A stretch of 64,000 nucleotides of DNA from JBNKVT01 sp050299335. GTDB taxonomy: Bacteria; Pseudomonadota; Alphaproteobacteria; Rhodobacterales; Rhodobacteraceae. The stretch lies in assembly GCA_050299335.1 (NCBI GenBank), contig JBNKVT010000034.1:78728-142727 (forward strand), read 5' to 3'. Below are positions 25,546 to 32,969 of this stretch, in pieces (the first letter of the stretch is position 1; each line of letters begins with the position of its first letter). The notes under the pieces are model-generated. The model made no database searches and was not told the origin of the DNA. It worked only from the letters and a program-made list of their open reading frames with translations. The position numbers were made by a program, and so were the translations under genes.

Positions 25546-26300
25546 ACTTCCGCCTCTCCGAGATAGGCTTCGCGGACCTTCGGGTTGCCCTTGATGTTCT
25601 CCGGCAGGTCCTCGGCGATCACCGTGCCCTGGGCCAGAACCGAGATCTTGTCGGCCAGCGAGAACACCACATGCATGTCATGCTCGATCACCACCTTGGT
25701 GATGCCGCGGGTCTCGCCGATATGCTTCAGAAGGTCGATGGTGCGGTTGGTGTCGGCGCGGCTCATCCCGGCCGTCGGCTCGTCAAGCAGCAGCAGTTTC
25801 GGGTCCTGCACCAGGCACATCGCCATTTCCAGCCGTCGCTTGTCGCCGCGCGACATCGACGAGGCAGTCATGTCCCTCTTGTCGGCGAGGCCGACATCCT
25901 CCAGCACGTGTTCGGCATGGTCGCGGATCTCCGCCTCATTGGCGACCCGTGCGAAAGCGTTCAGCTCGAAGGCGCCGTCGCGCTTGGCGAAGGCCGGGAT
26001 CATGACGTTTTCCAGCACCGTCAGATCGGTGAAGATCTCCGGGGTCTGAAAGACGCGGGACACGCCGGTCTGGTTGATCTCATGGGGCTTGATACCCAGC
26101 AGGCTCTTGCCGTCGAACATCACCGAGCCGGTATCCGGCGTCAACCGTCCGACGAAACAGTTCAAGAGCGTCGATTTCCCGGCGCCGTTCGGGCCGATGA
26201 TGGCGTGGACCTTGCCCTCCTCGACATCGAGATTGACATTGTTGAGCGCCTGCAACCCGCCGAAGCGCTTGTTGACGTTCTGGACTTCCAGAATTCCCAT
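25542..26300 (-). CDS. Branched-chain-type ABC transporter ATP-binding protein (LivG-like)
   Basis: 252 residues. Walker A IIGPNGAGKSTLLNCF, signature SMSRGDKRRLEMAMCL (SRG instead of the more common SGG), Walker B KLLLLDEPTAGMS, and the switch histidine in VVIEHDMHVVFSLAD. It begins MGILEVQNVNKRFGGLQAL, typical of LivG. It lies between the LivM-like permease (12-bp gap) and the LivF-like ATPase (ATGA overlap). It energises uptake from the cytoplasmic face. Confidence 0.93.
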   Translation of the reverse strand: MGILEVQNVNKRFGGLQALNNVNLDVEEGKVHAIIGPNGAGKSTLLNCFVGRLTPDTGSVMFDGKSLLGIKPHEINQTGVSRVFQTPEIFTDLTVLENVMIPAFAKRDGAFELNAFARVANEAEIRDHAEHVLEDVGLADKRDMTASSMSRGDKRRLEMAMCLVQDPKLLLLDEPTAGMSRADTNRTIDLLKHIGETRGITKVVIEHDMHVVFSLADKISVLAQGTVIAEDLPENIKGNPKVREAYLGEAEV

Positions 26301-26312
26301 TGAACGCGTTCC

Positions 26313-27515
26313 TTATTCGGCAGGCGCGGTGGCGCCGTCGGTGGTTTCGGCCTTCCTACCGCGCCGCATGACCCAGCCGGTCACCCGCTGCGCCCCCTCG
26401 ATCAGCCCGCCGGGCAGGAAGATCACCACCAGCATGAACAGTGCGCCAAGGGTCAGGTGCCAGCCGTCGCCGACGAAGAGCCCGGTGACCTTGACCAGCA
26501 CATCGGCCACGCCCGCAGGCAGGAAGTCGAAGAAGGCATAAAGGGTCTGGTCGTTGAATTTCGAGAAGATGTTCTCGAAATACTTGATGAACCCGGCCCC
26601 GAGCACCGGCCCCAGCAGCGTCCCGGCCCCGCCGAGAATGGTCATCAGCACCACCTCGCCCGAGGCCGTCCACTGCATCCGCTCGGCCCCGGCCAGCGGG
26701 TCCATGCAGGCCAGGAGACCACCGGCGAGCCCGGCATACATGCCCGAGATCACAAAAGCCGCCAGCGTGTAGGGCTTGGTATTGACCCCGGTATAGTTCA
26801 GCCGGTTCTGGTTGGTCTTGATCGCGCGCAGCATCATGCCGAAAGGCGAGCGGAAGATCCTGAGCGAGATGTAGAAACAGGCGATCATGAACACCGCGGC
26901 GAAATAATAGCCGAAATTGAAGGTCCAGACCCTTCCCGCCACCTCGACCGTCCAGCTGTCGCGCATGGCGAGGCCGAAGAGGTGGGTGATGGTCCGCGAG
27001 CCCTCGCTCATCAGGTATTGCGGGTCCGAGGTGTAGACCTGCAGGCCCGTCTCGCCATTGGTGATCGGGGTCAGCACCGAATAGGCCAGCGCATAGCTCA
27101 TCTGCGCGAAGGCCAGGGTCAGGATCGAGAAATAGATCCCCGAACGGCGCAGCGACACATAGCCGATCAGCACCGAGAAGATGCCCGACACGATCACGGC
27201 GAGGATCAGCGCCGGCAGAACGTTGTAGCTCAGCAGTTTGAACATCCAGACCGCCGCATAGGACCCGACACCGAGGAAAGCGGCATGGCCGAAGGACAGG
27301 TAACCGGTGAGCCCGAACAGGATGTTGAAGCCCAGCGCGAAGATGCCGTAGATCACGAAGCGCTGCATCAGGTCCGGATAGCCGGCGTTGAACATCGCCA
27401 TCGGGCTGCCGGCCGCGAAGGGCTGCAGGAGGATCGGCGCGAAGACCACCAGGGCCACCACCGCGATCATCATGTTGCGGTCGGTTTTTTTCAGATTGGA
27501 TGCACGCGTGGCCAT
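26313..27515 (-). CDS. Branched-chain-type ABC transporter permease (LivM-like)
   Basis: 400 residues, hydrophobic throughout with about ten helices. The conserved LivM core is FNILFGLTGYLSFGHAAFLGVGSYAAVW near residues 60-90, and GVNTKPYTLAAFVISGMYAGLAGGL in the second half. A loop of roughly 60 polar residues after SVLTPITNGETG interrupts the usual pattern and may be a periplasmic extension. The C-terminus is polar (RKAETTDGATAPAE). It is second permease of the importer, 3 bp after the LivH-like gene. Confidence 0.92.
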   Translation of the reverse strand: MATRASNLKKTDRNMMIAVVALVVFAPILLQPFAAGSPMAMFNAGYPDLMQRFVIYGIFALGFNILFGLTGYLSFGHAAFLGVGSYAAVWMFKLLSYNVLPALILAVIVSGIFSVLIGYVSLRRSGIYFSILTLAFAQMSYALAYSVLTPITNGETGLQVYTSDPQYLMSEGSRTITHLFGLAMRDSWTVEVAGRVWTFNFGYYFAAVFMIACFYISLRIFRSPFGMMLRAIKTNQNRLNYTGVNTKPYTLAAFVISGMYAGLAGGLLACMDPLAGAERMQWTASGEVVLMTILGGAGTLLGPVLGAGFIKYFENIFSKFNDQTLYAFFDFLPAGVADVLVKVTGLFVGDGWHLTLGALFMLVVIFLPGGLIEGAQRVTGWVMRRGRKAETTDGATAPAE

Positions 27516-27518
27516 TGC

Positions 27519-28547
27519 TCAGTCCTCCATCACACCCTTGCGTCCCAACAGGCCGCGAGGCCGGGTCAGCAGGATGATGACGGCTACAAGATAGATGATG
27601 ATCTGGTTGATGCCGGGGATCGTCGTCGTCGCCCAGTTGGTCGAGGCGATGCTTTCCAGAATACCCAGCAGGAAGCCCGCAGCCACGGCCCCGGGCAGCG
27701 ACCCCATGCCGCCGACCACGACCACAACGAAACAGACCACGAGGAAATCCATGCCCATATGGTAGTTGGGCGGCAGGATCGGGGTGTACATGACACCCGC
27801 CAGACCGGTCAGCATCGCCGCCAGCCCGAACATGAAGGTGAAGCGCCGGTCGATATTGATGCCGAGCAGCCCGACGGTCTCGCGGTCCTCCATTCCGGCG
27901 CGGATCACCATGCCGAAGGTGGTGTAGCGCAGGAACAGGAACACGGCACCGAGGATGACCGAGGCGAAGAAGAAATAGATCAGCCGCCAATAGGGATAGA
28001 TGATGGCGTTCTCGGCAAAGCCCAGCCAGAGACCGATATCGATCGACCCGGCAAACCTGTCCGGGGCCGGCTGCTGGATCGGGTTGGCCCCGAAGAATTT
28101 CTTGATGATTTCCTGCATGACGATGGCGAGGCCAAAGGTCACCAGGATCTGATCGGCATGGGGACGGTGGTAGAAGAACCGGATCAGCCCGCGTTCCATG
28201 ACGATGCCGATCAGCATGGTCACCGGGATGGCCAGAAGGATCGAGAAGGGCACCGAATAGTCGATCAGCGTATGGCCGAATTCGCCGAACCATTCAACCA
28301 CGTAAGGTGTCTTGATCTCGAGCGGCTGGCCGAGGAAGTTGGTCTTTTCGGGATCCAGCGTCACATGGTAGGCGTTGAGGATCTTCTGCATCGTCACCGC
28401 GCAGAACCCCCCGATCATGAACAGCGCCCCATGGGCGAAGTTCACGACACCCAGAGTGCCGAAGATCAGCGTCAGGCCAAGCGCGATCAGCGCATAGGCG
28501 CTGCCCTTGTCCAGGCCGTTCAGCAATTGCAGCAGGATGGCGTCCAT
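27519..28547 (-). CDS. Branched-chain-type ABC transporter permease (LivH-like)
   Basis: 342 residues, about eight to nine membrane helices. The start LNGLDKGSAYALIALGLTLIFGTLGVVNFAHGALFMIG is the family hallmark. A hydrophilic stretch near residues 45-90 (LDPEKTNFLGQPLEIKTPYVVEWFGEFGH) is longer than in the E. coli protein. The conserved coupling region is GMEDRETVGLLGINIDRRF. It follows the substrate-binding protein gene after 117 bp that contain a strong hairpin. Confidence 0.92.
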   Translation of the reverse strand: MDAILLQLLNGLDKGSAYALIALGLTLIFGTLGVVNFAHGALFMIGGFCAVTMQKILNAYHVTLDPEKTNFLGQPLEIKTPYVVEWFGEFGHTLIDYSVPFSILLAIPVTMLIGIVMERGLIRFFYHRPHADQILVTFGLAIVMQEIIKKFFGANPIQQPAPDRFAGSIDIGLWLGFAENAIIYPYWRLIYFFFASVILGAVFLFLRYTTFGMVIRAGMEDRETVGLLGINIDRRFTFMFGLAAMLTGLAGVMYTPILPPNYHMGMDFLVVCFVVVVVGGMGSLPGAVAAGFLLGILESIASTNWATTTIPGINQIIIYLVAVIILLTRPRGLLGRKGVMED

Positions 28548-28600
28548 AGCTCGTTCTGTCCCTTGTTACCGCTCGTCCACGCATCCTGAAAAAGCGTGGC

Positions 28601-28637
28601 GACCAGCCGCTCCGAGCTCAGAAAGGAGCGGCTGGTC
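28601..28637 (-). terminator. Intra-operon hairpin between binding-protein and permease genes
   Basis: Perfect 13-bp stem: GACCAGCCGCTCC (28601-28613) and its complement (28625-28637) with an 11-base loop. On the minus strand it follows the binding-protein stop by about 27 bp, and a T-run (CTTTTTC) comes some 6 bases after the stem. Such hairpins often stabilise the upstream mRNA or partly terminate, so that the binding protein outnumbers the permeases. Confidence 0.7.
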
Positions 28638-28664
28638 AGTTTTAGCCCCCAGGGCTTGCCGGGC

Positions 28665-30008
28665 TTAGACGCCCGGGTTGCACTGACCCAGTTCGCCGCC
28701 GGCGAACATCGGGTGATCCGGGGCGTATTCGACCTGCGCCCGCGGGGTGACCTCGACGATTTCGAGAAGGTCGAACTCCGATTCCGGGTTCTCCTTACCC
28801 TGCACGACGAGCACATCCTTGAAGCACTGGTGGTCGGCGGCGCGGTACTCGGTCGGACCGTTGCCCAGTCCGTCGAAGGTGAAGCCTTCCAGGGCCTCGC
28901 CGACGCCGCAGGGATTGAAGGTTCCGGCGCGTTCGCAGGCATCCGCATAAAGCAGCGTCTGGCAGTAGACCGTGTGCGCGGCCTGGCTCGGCGGGAAGCC
29001 GTATTCCTGACCGAAGCTCTGCACGAAGGTCTTGGAGCCCTCGTCCTGCAGCGACCAGTGCCAGTTGGTGGAACCGAGGATGCCCTTGACGTTCTCACCG
29101 GCACCTCGCGCCATCAGGCGCGAATAGAGCGGCACGACGATCTCGAAGTTCTTGCCGTTGACCTGCTTGTCGCGCAGACCGAAGGCCACGGCGTTGGTCA
29201 GCGAGTTCACCATGTTGCCGCCGTAATGGTTCAGGACCAGCACGTCCGCGCCCGAGTTCAGCACCGGGGCAATATAGGACGAGAAGTCGGTCGCGGTCAG
29301 CGGCGTCAGCACGTTGGCGACGGTTTCCCAGCCCTTGTCCTCGGTCGCCGCCGCGATCGATTCCTGCTGCGTCCAGCCCCAGGTATAGTCGGCGGTCAGG
29401 TGATAGGCCTTGCGGTCGGTGCCGTAACGGTTGGCCAGCACCGGCGCCAGTGCGGCACCCGACATGTAGCCGTTGAAGAAGTGACGGAAGCCGTTGGCCT
29501 TCTTGTCCTTCCCGGTGGTGTCGTTCGAGTGGGTCAGGCCCGCCATGAAGATCACGCCAGCCTCCTGGCAGAGACCCTGAACCGCGATGGCCACGCCCGA
29601 GGACGAACCACCGGTAATCATGATCGCGCCGTCTTTCTCGATCATCGACTTGGCCGAGGCGCGGGCGGCGTCGGATTTGGTCTGGGTGTCGCCGGTCACA
29701 TACTCGACCTTCTTGCCCAGGATGCCGTTGCCCTGCAGGGCCTTCGACGAGAAGGTGTTCATCATGCCGCCGTCGCCTTCACCGTTCAGGTGCTTGACGG
29801 CCAGCTGGTAGGCGCGCAATTCATCCGCGCCCTCGTCGGCATAGGCGCCGGACTGGGGAACGTTGAAGCCGAGCGTGACGGTCCCGCCCGTCGGCTCGTT
29901 CACATAGGCGTGCGCCGCGCTAGTGAATATCGTTGGCATGGCGAGACCGGCGCCGACAGCGGCACCTGATTTCAGAAGTCCACGCCGGTTCATCTTGAAG
30001 CCAGACAT
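28665..30008 (-). CDS. ABC transporter substrate-binding protein, Tat-exported
   Basis: 447 residues from ATG 30008, which has a perfect AGGAGG 5 bases upstream; the longer open frame lacks this. A twin-arginine signal (MNRRGLLKSGAAVGAGLAMP) ends near AHA. The mature part is a type I periplasmic binding fold (VTLGFNVPQSGAYADEGADELRAY; ITGGSSSGVAIAVQGLCQEAGVIFM; YHLTADYTWGWTQQE). It is the first gene of the importer cluster and divergent from the ScfR-type regulator. Tat export fits a protein that folds before export. The ligand is not evident from sequence. Confidence 0.9.
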   Translation of the reverse strand: MSGFKMNRRGLLKSGAAVGAGLAMPTIFTSAAHAYVNEPTGGTVTLGFNVPQSGAYADEGADELRAYQLAVKHLNGEGDGGMMNTFSSKALQGNGILGKKVEYVTGDTQTKSDAARASAKSMIEKDGAIMITGGSSSGVAIAVQGLCQEAGVIFMAGLTHSNDTTGKDKKANGFRHFFNGYMSGAALAPVLANRYGTDRKAYHLTADYTWGWTQQESIAAATEDKGWETVANVLTPLTATDFSSYIAPVLNSGADVLVLNHYGGNMVNSLTNAVAFGLRDKQVNGKNFEIVVPLYSRLMARGAGENVKGILGSTNWHWSLQDEGSKTFVQSFGQEYGFPPSQAAHTVYCQTLLYADACERAGTFNPCGVGEALEGFTFDGLGNGPTEYRAADHQCFKDVLVVQGKENPESEFDLLEIVEVTPRAQVEYAPDHPMFAGGELGQCNPGV

Positions 30009-30159
30009 TCGAATCCTCCTAGAAACGTACTTATCTGCCGCTCGGCCAGAGCGACCGGAACGACGGGGCTTTCCCACCCGGCCCATTTATTGCCCGATTC
30101 TGTTAAGCGAACAATAACCGATTGCTTTTGCAGATTAAATTTGTAACAATCTTTCCATC

Positions 30160-30203
30160 TTGCAGTGCAAAATAGTAAAATTTTTTACATTGCGCTGCAG
30201 CAA
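30160..30203. promoter_or_regulatory. Putative operator between importer operon and ScfR-type regulator gene
   Basis: In this AT-rich divergent region TGCAGTGCAA (30161-30170) and TTGCGCTGCA (30190-30199) form an inverted repeat with 9 of 10 positions paired. Between them lies the perfect palindrome GTAAAATTTTTTAC (30175-30188). The TTGC/GCAA cores resemble the TTTGCAAA-like half-sites I recall for the related regulator PccR. It lies 26-69 bp upstream of the regulator start, suiting autoregulation and control of the divergent importer-acs cluster. Confidence 0.5.
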
Positions 30204-30228
30204 CATGTTGATTAACGAGGGAATTCCG

Positions 30229-31572
30229 ATGGCTGGGGCACTTGCCGGGACACGGATACGCGAGGTCCGCCGCCGGGCCGGACTGTCGCAGACAGCGCTT
30301 GCACGGGCCGCGGGAATCTCTCCGAGCTACCTCAATCTGATCGAGCACAACCGCCGCGCCGCCGCCGGCAAGGTGCTGATCGCCATCGCCGAGGCCCTGG
30401 GCACCAGACCCGCCGATCTCAGCGATAGCGGCGAGGCCGGGCTCTTGTCCGAGCTGCGCGAGGCAGTCGCCCCCAATACCCCCTCCGAACCCCCCGAGGC
30501 CTTCATCGGCCGGTTCCCCTACTGGGCCCGCCAACTCGCCCGGCTGTTCCGCCAGACCCGCGACCAGGGTCAGGCCATCGCCGCGCTGTCGGACCGGCTG
30601 ACCCACGATCCTTACCTGTCGGAAAACATTCACGGGATGCTGTCCAACATCACCGCCATCCGCTCCACCGCCTCGATCCTGTCGGCGGCCGAGGACATGC
30701 CCGAAGACCAGCGGCACGGGTTCCACGAAACCATCCACGCCGAAAGCGTCCGCCTCTCTGCCGTCGCCGAGGGGCTGGCCACCTATCTCGGCAGCGCCAC
30801 CGGCAGCGCCCATCATCCGGTGACACCGGAAGAGGCCTTCGACCAGTTCCTTTTCCGTCACGACTACCGGTTCGACGCGCTCGACCGCATGACCGAGATC
30901 GGCGCAGCCACCGCCTCGACCGTGGTCGAGATCGCCGAACACACCAAACGCCTCGTCGCCGACCCCGACCTGCCCGAGGGCGCGGCCCGCCAGATGGCGC
31001 ATTCCTGGCTGACGACCTATGCAAGCGATGCCATGGACCTGCCGCTGACCCGATTCTACGGCGAGGCGCGGGAGCGGAATTTCGACCCCGTCGCCCTGAG
31101 CCAGTCCACCGGCAAGCCGATTCCCACGATCATGCGCCGTCTCGCGGTCCTGAAACGCCCCGGACTGGAGATGCCGCAATTCGGCCTGATCGCGGCGACC
31201 GCCTCGGGCCACCCGCTGTTCCGCCGCCCGCTGCCGGATTTCCCCATGCCGCGCCACGGCAACGCCTGTACTCTCTGGCCGCTCTTCGCCGCCCTGTCGC
31301 AGCCCGAGCGCCCGCTTCTCGCACAGCTCGTCCAGGATACCGGCCAGCGTTTCGTCACCGTTTCCGTTGCCCGGCCCCATGGCACCACCGGGCTGAACGC
31401 CCTGCCCGACCTGCGCAGCTCGATGCTGGTCGTCGCCGAAACCGAAAGCCCCTTCGCCGCCCCGCCGATGCGGGTCGAGACCGGCACCAGCTGCCGCCTC
31501 TGCACCCGCACCACCTGCCCTTCGCGGTCAGAAAGCCCCATTCTGGGAACTGTCATGCAAGGACGAGGATAA
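30229..31572 (+). CDS. ScfR-type XRE regulator of short-chain fatty acyl metabolism
   Basis: 447 residues from ATG 30229, with CGAGGGA upstream; in-frame earlier starts lie in the putative operator. The N-terminal helix-turn-helix is LSQTALARAAGISPSYLNLIEHN (about residues 18-40). A long central domain of the DUF2083 type follows, and a C-terminal Cys cluster (CRLCTRTTC) is typical of the RamB/PccR/MccR group. These proteins sense short-chain acyl-CoA and control acetate, propionate or related pathways. It is divergent from the importer and acs. The Cys cluster may bind a metal or serve as a structural site. Confidence 0.88.
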   Translation: MAGALAGTRIREVRRRAGLSQTALARAAGISPSYLNLIEHNRRAAAGKVLIAIAEALGTRPADLSDSGEAGLLSELREAVAPNTPSEPPEAFIGRFPYWARQLARLFRQTRDQGQAIAALSDRLTHDPYLSENIHGMLSNITAIRSTASILSAAEDMPEDQRHGFHETIHAESVRLSAVAEGLATYLGSATGSAHHPVTPEEAFDQFLFRHDYRFDALDRMTEIGAATASTVVEIAEHTKRLVADPDLPEGAARQMAHSWLTTYASDAMDLPLTRFYGEARERNFDPVALSQSTGKPIPTIMRRLAVLKRPGLEMPQFGLIAATASGHPLFRRPLPDFPMPRHGNACTLWPLFAALSQPERPLLAQLVQDTGQRFVTVSVARPHGTTGLNALPDLRSSMLVVAETESPFAAPPMRVETGTSCRLCTRTTCPSRSESPILGTVMQGRG

Positions 31573-31578
31573 CCGAAA

Positions 31579-32208
31579 TTGAAAACAAGTGTACGCGTGG
31601 ACGAGAAGGGAAGGGAGCGTGCCGTTCGTCGTGCAGGGATGCCCGAAAACCTTCTGATACCCATTGCTGCAGTCGATCGAGAAGCAATAGTGGCACATGT
31701 CGGTCGCCAAGTGCAGGAACTCGCAGGAACCAGGTCGGGCAATGCGCTGTTGGTCCGAGCCGAGTGCGGACCCCAACCGTCTGATCTCAAAGTCTGGAAA
31801 CATGCAAATTCTTACGTATTGAACGCTGTTAGGCAGTTGTGGGTCAGGCCAAAATATCGTGGTTATCGAAGGGCCTACAGGCTTGCTTTTCCAGAAGCGG
31901 AAATTGCAGGGCTTGTGATCCATCATATCATGAACCGCCGCTACGCGGAGATGCACGGGTTCGAGTATGTTCGCGTCCAGCCAATCTCGAGGTCAAATAA
32001 CTCAAGCGCCGGCTTTTCGGAGAATTGGGGCGTTGAACTGACAATGGATGGGACGTTGAGATCGCGCAAAGGATTGGCAAGGATTGGCTACGCCGATCTC
32101 GCCGATCTTGTACCGATGCTGGACATGCCCGCGGGCGGGCGCGTGATGGAGAATGTCAGACTCGCGGCTGAGCTTCTTAAGCCAAATCATGATGGTCAAA
32201 GCAGTTAA
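31579..32208 (+). CDS. Hypothetical protein with His/Asn-rich possible nuclease-like motif
   Basis: 209 residues if started at TTG 31579, which follows GGACGAGGA by 9 bases; ATG 31639 is an alternative. I do not recognise the family. The central part VRPKYRGYRRAYRLAFPE then IHHIMNRRYAEMHGFEYVR and SRSNNSSAGFSENWG resembles the His-His...Asn layout of some HNH-like nuclease domains of toxins, but this is only a resemblance. Codon use is clearly less G+C-biased than in neighbours (for example AAT, TTT, ATA and AAA are common), so it was probably acquired. It sits 6 bp after the regulator gene and ends in a hairpin. Confidence 0.6.
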   Translation: MKTSVRVDEKGRERAVRRAGMPENLLIPIAAVDREAIVAHVGRQVQELAGTRSGNALLVRAECGPQPSDLKVWKHANSYVLNAVRQLWVRPKYRGYRRAYRLAFPEAEIAGLVIHHIMNRRYAEMHGFEYVRVQPISRSNNSSAGFSENWGVELTMDGTLRSRKGLARIGYADLADLVPMLDMPAGGRVMENVRLAAELLKPNHDGQSS

Positions 32209-32211
32209 CAA

Positions 32212-32237
32212 ATACCGGCTTTCTGACTTGCTGGTAT
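32212..32237 (+). terminator. Hairpin after the hypothetical gene
   Basis: ATACCGGC (32212-32219) and GCTGGTAT (32230-32237) pair at 7 of 8 positions plus one G-U, with a 10-base loop, starting 4 bp after the stop codon. There is no T-run, so termination is likely but not certain. The remaining 117 bp before the response regulator probably hold its promoter. Confidence 0.4.
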
Positions 32238-32354
32238 TGTGATCCTGCACCCGCTGCCATCCCACAACCGTTAATCAATAAGTGACATTCCCGTGCAAGA
32301 AGGTACATTCAGCCGAAAAACGGCAGAAATGCCGGTGTGCTGGGAGTGAAACTC

Positions 32355-32717
32355 GTGAACCGACGCGTGCTTATCGTCGAGGACGAACCGAACATCGCCA
32401 ATGCCATCCGCTATCTGCTGGACCGCGAAGGCTTCGATGTCGAGGTCGAAAGCGACGGTGCCAAGGCGGTGGCGCGGAGTGCGGCGGCGGATATCGTCAT
32501 TCTTGACGTGATGCTGCCGAACCGCTCGGGCTTCGACGTTCTGAAGGACCTGCGCGCCGGCTCTGCCAATGCGGGGGTTCCGGTGCTGATGCTGACCGCG
32601 CGCGGTCAGGCACGCGACCGGCAGACGGCCGAAGAGCTCGGGGTGACGCGGTTCATGACCAAACCATTCTCGAACACCGACCTCGTCGATGCCGTCAAAG
32701 ACCTCGTGAGCGAATGA
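32355..32717 (+). CDS. Single-domain response regulator
   Basis: 120 residues from GTG 32355 (M-NRRVLIVEDEPN), chosen for the GGGAG ribosome site 8 bases upstream; GTG codons at 32337 and 32346 are also in frame. Receiver-domain residues: acidic pocket Glu9/Asp10, phospho-acceptor Asp51 (VILDVMLPN), Thr in MLTAR and Lys in TKPFSN. There is no output domain, so it acts through protein contact or phosphotransfer. It is coupled through an 84-residue membrane protein gene to a transporter-like histidine kinase, its probable partner. Stop and next start overlap by ATGA. Confidence 0.9.
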   Translation: MNRRVLIVEDEPNIANAIRYLLDREGFDVEVESDGAKAVARSAAADIVILDVMLPNRSGFDVLKDLRAGSANAGVPVLMLTARGQARDRQTAEELGVTRFMTKPFSNTDLVDAVKDLVSE

Positions 32718-32968
32718 GCGATACGGAAACCGAACCGAATACCGAACCAGACCTCGCCGAACGCGCGCTCCGCCGTCAGAAGCGCGAGGACGCCGCCCTG
32801 GTGCTGCCCTTCTTCGGGGTGCTCCTGTTCGTCTCGCCGATCCTGAACGCGGTTCTGGGGCTCGAACGCCTCTTCGGCATCCCGGCGCCGGTGTTCTACA
32901 TCTTCGCCGTCTGGGCTTTCATGATCGCCCTGTCCGCCCGTCTCGCCCGCCTGCTCCGGGACGACTGA
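32714..32968 (+). CDS. Small two-helix membrane protein
   Basis: 84 residues. An acidic N-terminus (SDTETEPNTEPDLAERALRRQKRED) is followed by two membrane helices, ALVLPFFGVLLFVSPILNAV and APVFYIFAVWAFMIALSA, and a basic tail. It overlaps the response regulator by ATGA and precedes the histidine kinase by 1 bp. Its conserved-looking place between regulator and SLC5-type kinase suggests an accessory subunit of the sensor, similar to small subunits of some sodium/solute symporters. This is inference; no function is known to me. Confidence 0.82.
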   Translation: MSDTETEPNTEPDLAERALRRQKREDAALVLPFFGVLLFVSPILNAVLGLERLFGIPAPVFYIFAVWAFMIALSARLARLLRDD

Positions 32969-32969
32969 G

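Noticed and set aside
26457..28589. A 710-codon plus-strand frame across the permease genes
   Set aside because: Shadow of LivM- and LivH-like genes, spanning two real genes and lacking any motif.
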